NCBI GenBank assembly: GCA_963971425.1
Contig: OZ020521.1
Location: 11,549,519-11,613,518 of the forward strand
Direction of reading: 5' to 3'
DNA: 64,000 nt
Source: Bryoerythrophyllum caledonicum
Lineage: Eukaryota > Streptophyta > Bryopsida > Pottiales > Pottiaceae
Every line of letters starts with the position of its first letter. Position 1 is the first letter of the stretch. Below are positions 57,442 to 64,000 of the stretch, piece after piece. The notes under the pieces are model-generated. The model saw only the letters and a program-made list of their open reading frames with translations, had not been told where the DNA came from and ran no database searches. A program made the translations under genes and the position numbers.

Positions 57442-58504
57442 CCATAACATTAAGTAGATGGAAGATATGGACCTCTTGCCAAAAGAATCAAAAGCCAATT
57501 GGCGAATGATTCTTCTTCTACAAAGAGTAGAGGCTCGTCCTGTAAAGAATTTGAGAGGAAAAGATGGGATGACAATGGTGAAAACCGAGAAAGAAATGAT
57601 AAAAACAACCTAGAAACCTTCTATTGCAAGTCACAACCTCCTTCAAAAGACAAAAGTAACTGACATGTGGCCAAAATACTCCATGAATTTGATAAAAAGT
57701 CAACATAGGCCATTAAAAGCGTCCTAAAAATGGGCTGACATGGTGAGCATGATGAAATCATGCACTACACTCCAAATGGCAACTATAATAAAATATTAGA
57801 ATTATTCCTCCAACTTGCAAAAGTAGTTGGCAAATGGATTACTATATCTTTTAAAAGCAAGCACCTAGTCAATGCATGATGAAATGGCATGTCAAAAGAA
57901 AAACTTTTGCATAAATATTTGATAACATACTAGGGAACATTATAAAGAACATACTGGGAACGAGTCGGGAACTCTGAAATAACATTCACTGCGGTAAATA
58001 AAATAATGTTTAGTGAATTTGTAAAAAATAAAATGTTGGGAACACGTAATAATAAACTACAGTGTGGGCCACCAACCAATAAAGTACATATGAAAAGGAA
58101 TAAAAACAAAATCAATTATATGCAAGTACTCAATTTATTGAAAGCATGTGATGTGCAAATGTTTGTTTTGGACTTAGTGGATTAGAATAGATGTATGCTA
58201 AACACAATAACAACATGATGCAATGGTGGAGATTGGCCAAGATGGTTTTGGGCCTTCAATTCCATGTTACCAATTGAAATATTCATAACTTTTAGAATAA
58301 ATATGGAGGATTTTAAGGTTGGACTCCCTTTCCCAGACGATGTGCTTCGGTGAGAAGTATAGTGCTTTGGTTTGCATAGTGTTCATATTTTTGACTTTCT
58401 AATGATTGTCTTACTTACACTATTCTATGGTTGAAACTTGATTTTAAACCATCTATAATTTTCAGTAGCTAACTATATTCTTTACACATGTGTAGGTATA
58501 TACA
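57442..58504. other. AT-rich spacer between E2 and E3 genes
   Basis: No gene and no clear terminal repeat for the next element. Frames of about 60 codons on the minus strand are chance. The sequence just before 58505 (TGTGTAG then GTATATACAATGG) could be a splice acceptor, so the next gene may have a 5' non-coding exon here. Confidence 0.4.
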
Positions 58505-61500
58505 ATGGAAAACATGAGAGATCATTTGCATTCACCACCTTCGCCGAGTACTCGTACAAGTCAAGCGTGTAATTCAATTCCAACTTTACCTCCATTTACC
58601 GGTACACTAACTTTTACACCGGTGGGTGGAGTTCGACGCCGTGCACCTCGGCTGGGAGTTCCTAGACCTTCATCAACGGGTTTTCTTGTATCATCATCTA
58701 TTCCGGTTCATGGAGGCGGAAATCATGTCTCGTTATCATCATCAGAGACTATTGGTGTTTCAAGGGTCCAAAGGTCACCATCGATTGTTATTCCATCTTC
58801 ATCTTGCAATGAGGTACCTATTTATCCTTTATCACAAATTGGAGAACCATCATTGATTCAAAATGACCATGCACACAATGGTAATGTAGCATCTTCTAGT
58901 AGATGTGTTAATGATTTATCATTAATGCATGGGCCAATCTTGGATGAAGTTGATGAAGATTCTAAGGCCAACACAATGGAAGGTGTTGGTGATTTCTTTG
59001 ATGTTTACAATAGAGGGGGTTTGAGGGAAGGTGAAAATTTAGCACCTAAAGCAAGGGCAAGAAAACATATGAATGATTTAGCTCATGGGGGACACCTAAC
59101 TCGTCGAAAGCGAGAATGGTGGTTAGGCATTTGTTACTCCGCATCAGCTGTGACGGGGATCCCATTAGACCAAATTGGAGATGAAGATGTAATGGAAGCA
59201 ATTCAATATCAGGGTTCAAGTGACATATTAAAACAACGTTTGGGCTTAGATCGAGCTATGCAAAATTGGACCGTTCGAACATCTATTGAAGATATTGCTG
59301 AGAAGAAGGTTCTTGAAAGGATTCAAAGTTACTTCAATTCGGATATTTTTGCTTTGCTTATGGTAGACTCTGGTCTAACTCATAAAGCATTGCGAGCCAT
59401 TAAGGCTATTGACGAACTTGGAGTTTTCAAGAATGTTACAAGTTCAAATATCATCAAACGAATGAAGGTAAGCATTTATTCTCTATGTGATTTGAATTCA
59501 AAGTTTTAGTAATTATTTGATGTATTTAATGGATTTTTTATAAGTTTTAGGAAATCTACATTATTTCTTGTATTTTATTGATTTGGTAAATATGTGAATT
59601 ATAGAAATTTGTAGAAGAGGCTACACGTGATGGTCTTGGTTGGCAAAGAACGGATGGTGTATCTTTTGGAGTACAAGTTGATAGCGTTGAAGCTTGGTGT
59701 ATTTTTATGATATTATTATACGAGAGGAGATCAGGAACGATTTTGCAAGATGTGGTGTATTTTAAACTAGGAATTGATGCAAGATGTCATTGGAATCGTG
59801 GTGGTCAGGTATGTGAAATATGCCTAGAACTTTTGCATGATCGTGGTCTACTATCTTGCATATCAATAGCTAAGTACGAAGGAAATGATTCACAGAGTGA
59901 GATACTAGTTCATATTGGAAATCGAGATGCATTTCCATTAGGTGGCCATATCCTTGACCAGCTAAAAGACCTCATTGTCAAAAGGCATTACTATTGAGAA
60001 CCGATACTTGCAATTTAAACTTTATGAGTGCCATAATTTAGCCTGCTCATATAGTCTTGTCACTAGAGGTGAAGCATCCGCAATAGGTAAAAAATTTTGT
60101 CCATGGTGTATGGCTACAAAACCTACTTCGGCAAATGTCACTTCGCAAGAAACATTAGCAATTGAGGATACTATATCCTCAGTTGCAAAGAAATATTTTA
60201 TAAGAGAATCTCTCATACAAGAGCTGAATCCATCTATTCCTTTAGATGTAGGTTTGGATACACCCTTATTACCTCTATTGTTATTAGATGGAGATAATTG
60301 TGTACCAACGATCTTGGTACTTAAAGAGTGGCCAATGAATAGGCCAAACATCCATAAGATTACTCCTCCGTCGATGAGTGATTTAGTGTATTGTACTAGA
60401 CATGCATCTATCCGGTCTATATTGAAAATGTTCAAATACCTTGAACGTTTTGCTCAAGAGCTTGATTTGATAGACAAAAGAAGACCTTCAAGGTTTGAAA
60501 CATTGCGTGCAACCATGCAAAATCCTCCATTGAAGATTCAGGTTACAGTGAAGTCAACAACGGGAGTTGAGTATAAATCTTTGACTTATGGACAATCAGA
60601 TGGTATTATCTCAGACCGTATACTCTTGAATATGGATTTATTATTGGATGTCGTTAAAGAAGGTACCGATCCTGAACGGTTCATGAATATGTATAAGATG
60701 TGGGATGCATATCGGCGATTTGATACTCTTCAAAGGGCCTATGATCCAGTTCGCACTGCCCAAAACTTACCATTGGAGGATAGCATTTCTTATGTAGCAC
60801 GTGAATTTGGATGGTATGCATCCAAATGTTTTCATGAATTCACACCATACTTTCATGTGCAAGTAGCACACGCTGGAGAAATGTCTCGTTCATTGCCTCC
60901 TTGTATCACCCTAGGGCGATTAAAGAATGAGGTTATGAAAGAAAGCATCGGGAAGCAAAGAATATGCACACGGCACAAGAGGCTGGACGAGGTGGACCGC
61001 CGGCGGCGGTTCGTGGAACCGCCGAATGGGATCGAATGGATTTGGAAAAGGAAATCCTTACTCAATATGTACGGTTGAGAATGTCTTACGATGACATGAT
61101 TCCGGTGAGAACTCAAGATTTATTACAAGTCTTATTGGTGATTTTCAATATTGTATGTTGTTAATGTTTTTTTTTAATAAATTTCATAGGACAAATATTA
61201 TTTCTGATTCATTGTTTTTGTCGTTAACATATATAGAAATATAGGCAAAAAACATGGATACAAGAGCCAGTTCGAAGTGAATTAAACCAGGAATTCCTAA
61301 GAAGGGGTTTGATCTTCATAAGTATTGAAGAGGCTGAAGATTTGGCAACACCATATGATGGTCAAGTGGCTCCTCATCAAATCAAGCAAATTTTTAGAAA
61401 TTGGTATGATAAGTACCAAAGAATTCAAAATGTCGTGACTATGCCTCACCTTGAGGTAAGAATTTACAACATTTATTTATAGGTTATGATATTTTGTACT

Positions 61501-61865
61501 ATACCGTTTACCACTTTACTAATTTTATGCATACTAATTGCATATTATTTGATCAGGTTCATCAACCATTAGTGCGCACAAGATTGATAACTCAGTCCGC
61601 TATTGCCGCTGAGGCGTCACGCCATTCTTTTAGACGCCAAACCAAGAGACCTAGTTTGTGTCCAATACCGGAAGGATCTATTTTAGAACCCTCAAGTATC
61701 TCAAGCATTCCTACTGTAGAAAATGTAGAAACTTTAGAGGAGATACCTTTGCAAGGACATATTGCTACTCGTGGACGTGGAAGAGGTCCAAATCGGGGCC
61801 GTGGACGAAATTCTTCTAGTAGTCCCCGACCTCGACGAGGGTTCACAGCACCGGTATTAGAATAG
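58505..61865 (+). pseudogene. E3 gene 1: large protein of unknown family, transposase candidate
   Basis: Inferred exons: 58505-59467, 59605 to about 61140 (coding with two frame changes), 61237-61455 and 61557-61865; GT-AG junctions keep frame. The N-terminal 150 residues are Ser/Pro-rich. Then come a conserved-looking block (ARARKHMNDLAHGGHLTRRK), YFKLGIDARCHWNRGGQVC, SIAKYEGNDSQSE and, in the next frame, KKFCPWCMATK with a CxxC pair. Asp residues in GIDARC and GNDS could belong to an RNase H-like nuclease, but I do not recognise the family. The C-terminus is RGRGRGPNRGRGR, an RG-rich tail that often binds nucleic acid. The frame changes near 59984 (an A-run) and 60960 suggest a recently broken copy. 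A convergent gene follows. Transposase is inferred from context only. Confidence 0.4.
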
Positions 61866-62056
61866 ATTATCTATTATCTTATGTTTGTTTTTTATTTGTA
61901 ATCTTGTTATGGTTGATTAATTTACATGGCATTTATTATTTGAAAGTCAACACAAGGTAAAAAAATAAACCTTCAATGCCCAAATAAACAATCAGCTCAG
62001 CAATACGCTTGATTATAGATCAAAAATTGTAAAACAATACATAATACTAGTCCAAA

Positions 62057-63906
62057 TTATGGACTAATGTGACGATGCACTGCACCTATGTCTTCATAAC
62101 GATGATGCACGGGGTTCCAAACAAATCTTTCCCATGTAAATGAAACACGTAAATGTGGAACACGAATGGAGTGCCCATAGAAACTAAATGTCATAGTCGG
62201 GTCGACTTGACTCCATGGGGGATGAGCACAATCATCGGTTACATCACCTAATTCACGATAAGGAAAGGTTGACCATGCATAGAATATGTGTTGGCGAAGT
62301 AAATCATAACCCGATAATGTCACTCGAATGTGATTGTTGTGATGGTCAACAAGACCTAAATGGAGTGTAGGAGAAAACACACAACTCCAAGTGTCGCTAT
62401 CGCAATCGACATCGATATTTGATTGTTCACCTGAGCCCCTCAAGTGTCGCATACTTGTGAGTCTATCATAGATTTGACGACCAAGTATATTCCGGAACAC
62501 TACAACCCGTATGTGAGGTTGAGGAATGCCAATAGACGATGGTAATACTCCATTTGTGGAGTAGGCACGGCTAGTTGCAAGTCGCTTTACTACAACTTCC
62601 GACGTAGAATCCACCGATAGCGGTCGCCATATTGTGTTATTTCCGTGAACAATGATCATGTAATGACAAAAGTATGCCATACATAATGACACTCGTCCTG
62701 ACCATAATCGATAAGACTTGAGTGTATAGAAGCAATCCACAATACCTACACATTAAAAAAAAATTAGACTGAAATAAATTCGAAATTTAAGATTCATTGG
62801 CATTTATCAAATTTAAAGTACTTACCGTACAAACTCTTGATTGATTCTAGAATAGTCGTAGTTGTATAAAAAATCTCTTGGCGTAAACACTTCCGTCCTC
62901 CCACTTCTTCGGAATGGACAAATGAAGGAACTTTGTAGCCTCTCGATAGAACATCCGATCGCCGTAAAAACTCCCTTCCAATAAATAGTGCTTCACCGGT
63001 CATAGAATCAATAATACATTCAAGAACTTCAAACACCCGCAATGACTCAATATCAAGTCCGTGTGCTATATATGATCCACTCCAAAATTCCACTCGTGCA
63101 TTACGAACATGCAATGCATGAGAATTCACTTTGAAATATTTTTTCCCTTGGTACCATAAAACATTTCCATGACCATAAGAAATTGGTGGAGATACATCAT
63201 AGCGGCCACCAATGTATCCTTTTGTCGAAATTCTCTCAATTGTCATAGAGGGCAAAGGCATGGGCATGGAAAATAAATCAATGTCCATGGAAGGAGATTT
63301 CAAGACCAACCCTCCATGCTCATTTGCATAATCCATTATAGTTGTAATAATGGACCAACGGGGATGTTGAGAATAAACCATAGAGGGCATGAAAAGCCCT
63401 GATGATGCATCTAATGATAAGTCGTTTAAAACAACATGCATGTCTTCAATGGCTTGGTAGGTCGTAACGTGTGCCAAAAGAATTGTTCGAAGTCCTCCTA
63501 TATCCTCTAAAACCGCTACGGTTTGTAAATCGGAAACATGTTGTTGGAAACATGTGTTTGATAGAGGGGGGCTACTTAATGGACACTGTAAAGGAGATAA
63601 TCGTTTAGAGTTATCCTCTGTTGTTACCAATGGTGAAGAAATGGTATTCCTATTCAAAAGATCTCTTGCGAGATTCTCTCGTTCGATTCGAACCTGAAGC
63701 AACAAAGTATCTCTCTCTTGTTCTATCTCTTGAAGCATTGTAGCTCTCCTATTGTAAATATCCCGCTGATGAGATACTCTTTGAGTTTCAATTTGAGAAA
63801 GCATAGCACTTCTTTCAAATTCCAAAGCGTGTCTTTTTTGTTTCATGTTTTCCTCAAATTCTTCTCTCTTGATTTTGTACAAATCGAGCTTCCGTATGAG
63901 TACCAC
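62057..63906 (-). CDS. E3 gene 2: coiled-coil protein of unknown function, 5' partial
   Basis: Inferred exons 63906-62826 and 62745-62057 join in frame across a GT-AG intron (GGTAAGTA donor, TGTGTAG acceptor) for about 589 residues without a stop. The first 90 residues are a strong coiled coil (REEFEENMKQKRHALEFERS, then QEIEQERDTLLLQVRIEREN). The remainder is globular-looking with no motif I recognise (HGNVLWYQGKKYFKVNSHA, YGHSIRVPHLRVSFTWERF). The open frame reaches a TAA just upstream of 63906, where AAATAG could be a splice acceptor, so a further 5' exon probably lies at or beyond the window edge. It converges on E3 gene 1. An accessory or DNA-binding role for the coiled coil is only an inference. 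Confidence 0.5.
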
Positions 63907-64000
63907 GTCTATTTAATAACTCCATAATCCTCTCGCCTTGAGTGCCTTGGATCCCGCTAAGGCTAAAGACATTTGTATCATCCCTTGTCTTATTTTGGAC

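Larger units (their letters stand above)
58505..64000. mobile_element. E3: probable DNA transposon, cut by the window edge
   Basis: Two convergent intron-bearing genes of unknown family lie 190 bp apart in AT-rich DNA directly next to E2. Convergent transposase plus accessory gene is a common layout of autonomous plant DNA transposons. Neither end was identified, since the right side lies beyond the window. This is a contextual guess. Confidence 0.3.

Noticed and set aside
60022-60435. 137-codon minus-strand frame inside E3 gene 1
   Set aside because: It is an antisense shadow; the plus strand has longer coding continuity and splice sites.

Overview
The window reads as nuclear DNA of a land plant. 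A complete four-exon plant-type pectate lyase gene with GT-AG introns (16659-18708) sits in AT-rich DNA packed with DNA transposons and their short non-autonomous relatives. Several element types point to a seed-free plant (fern, lycophyte or bryophyte) rather than a typical flowering plant, but this is an impression and no species is claimed.

1-16 kb: no convincing host gene. The region holds many inverted-repeat elements. Three families end in CCC and are flanked by TTAA or a one-base variant (piggyBac-like termini: 5474-5734, 6874-7796, 9694-10492, 11993-12218). A Tc1-type DD34E transposon with about 40-bp terminal inverted repeats lies at 7839-9475; its transposase has two internal stops and has lost the first catalytic Asp. 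A 1.3-kb foldback element (13386-14710) abuts a 408-bp MITE (12978-13385).

16-30 kb: the pectate lyase gene, then mostly gene-free DNA. Two inverted-repeat elements lie nearly end to end (22485-23729), and two minus-strand open frames share an H-x-C-x4-C-x2-C motif (24179-24364, 26645-27067).

30-41.5 kb (called E1 here): a decayed region with minus-strand relics of an FCP1-like HAD phosphatase gene and of a gene with a permuted N6/N4 DNA-methyltransferase-like C-terminus. About 22 copies of a ~34-bp palindrome with the core AGCTCGAGTCGAGCT are scattered through it. Thirteen form an array (39381-40230) in which twelve consecutive copies are spaced 52 or 74-75 bp apart. Several copies lie inside inferred introns.

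42.1-57.4 kb (called E2 here): the most striking object. Terminal inverted repeats made of tandem GTGAGCG units (42095-42124 and 57412-57441) bound a 15.3-kb element. It carries an uninterrupted 1155-residue MULE-type transposase with a SWIM finger (53225-56783, +), a small basic-protein gene (about 51.07-52.6 kb, -), and a large minus-strand gene joining a ParB-like domain to a methyltransferase-like domain (43281-47355). Upstream of that last gene is an array of a perfect 20-bp palindrome, GTCCCTCGGATCCGAGGGAC, repeated every 126-128 bp.

58.5-64 kb (called E3): two convergent, intron-bearing genes of unknown family, probably another large DNA transposon cut by the window edge.

Main inference: E1 and E2 look like two members of a class of large transposons. 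Each pairs a methyltransferase-like accessory protein with its own family of regularly spaced palindromes. By analogy with the anti-silencing VANC proteins of VANDAL elements, which bind short motifs clustered in their own element, the palindromes could be target sites for the accessory protein. The arrays, termini and domains are visible in the sequence; the functional link is a hypothesis.
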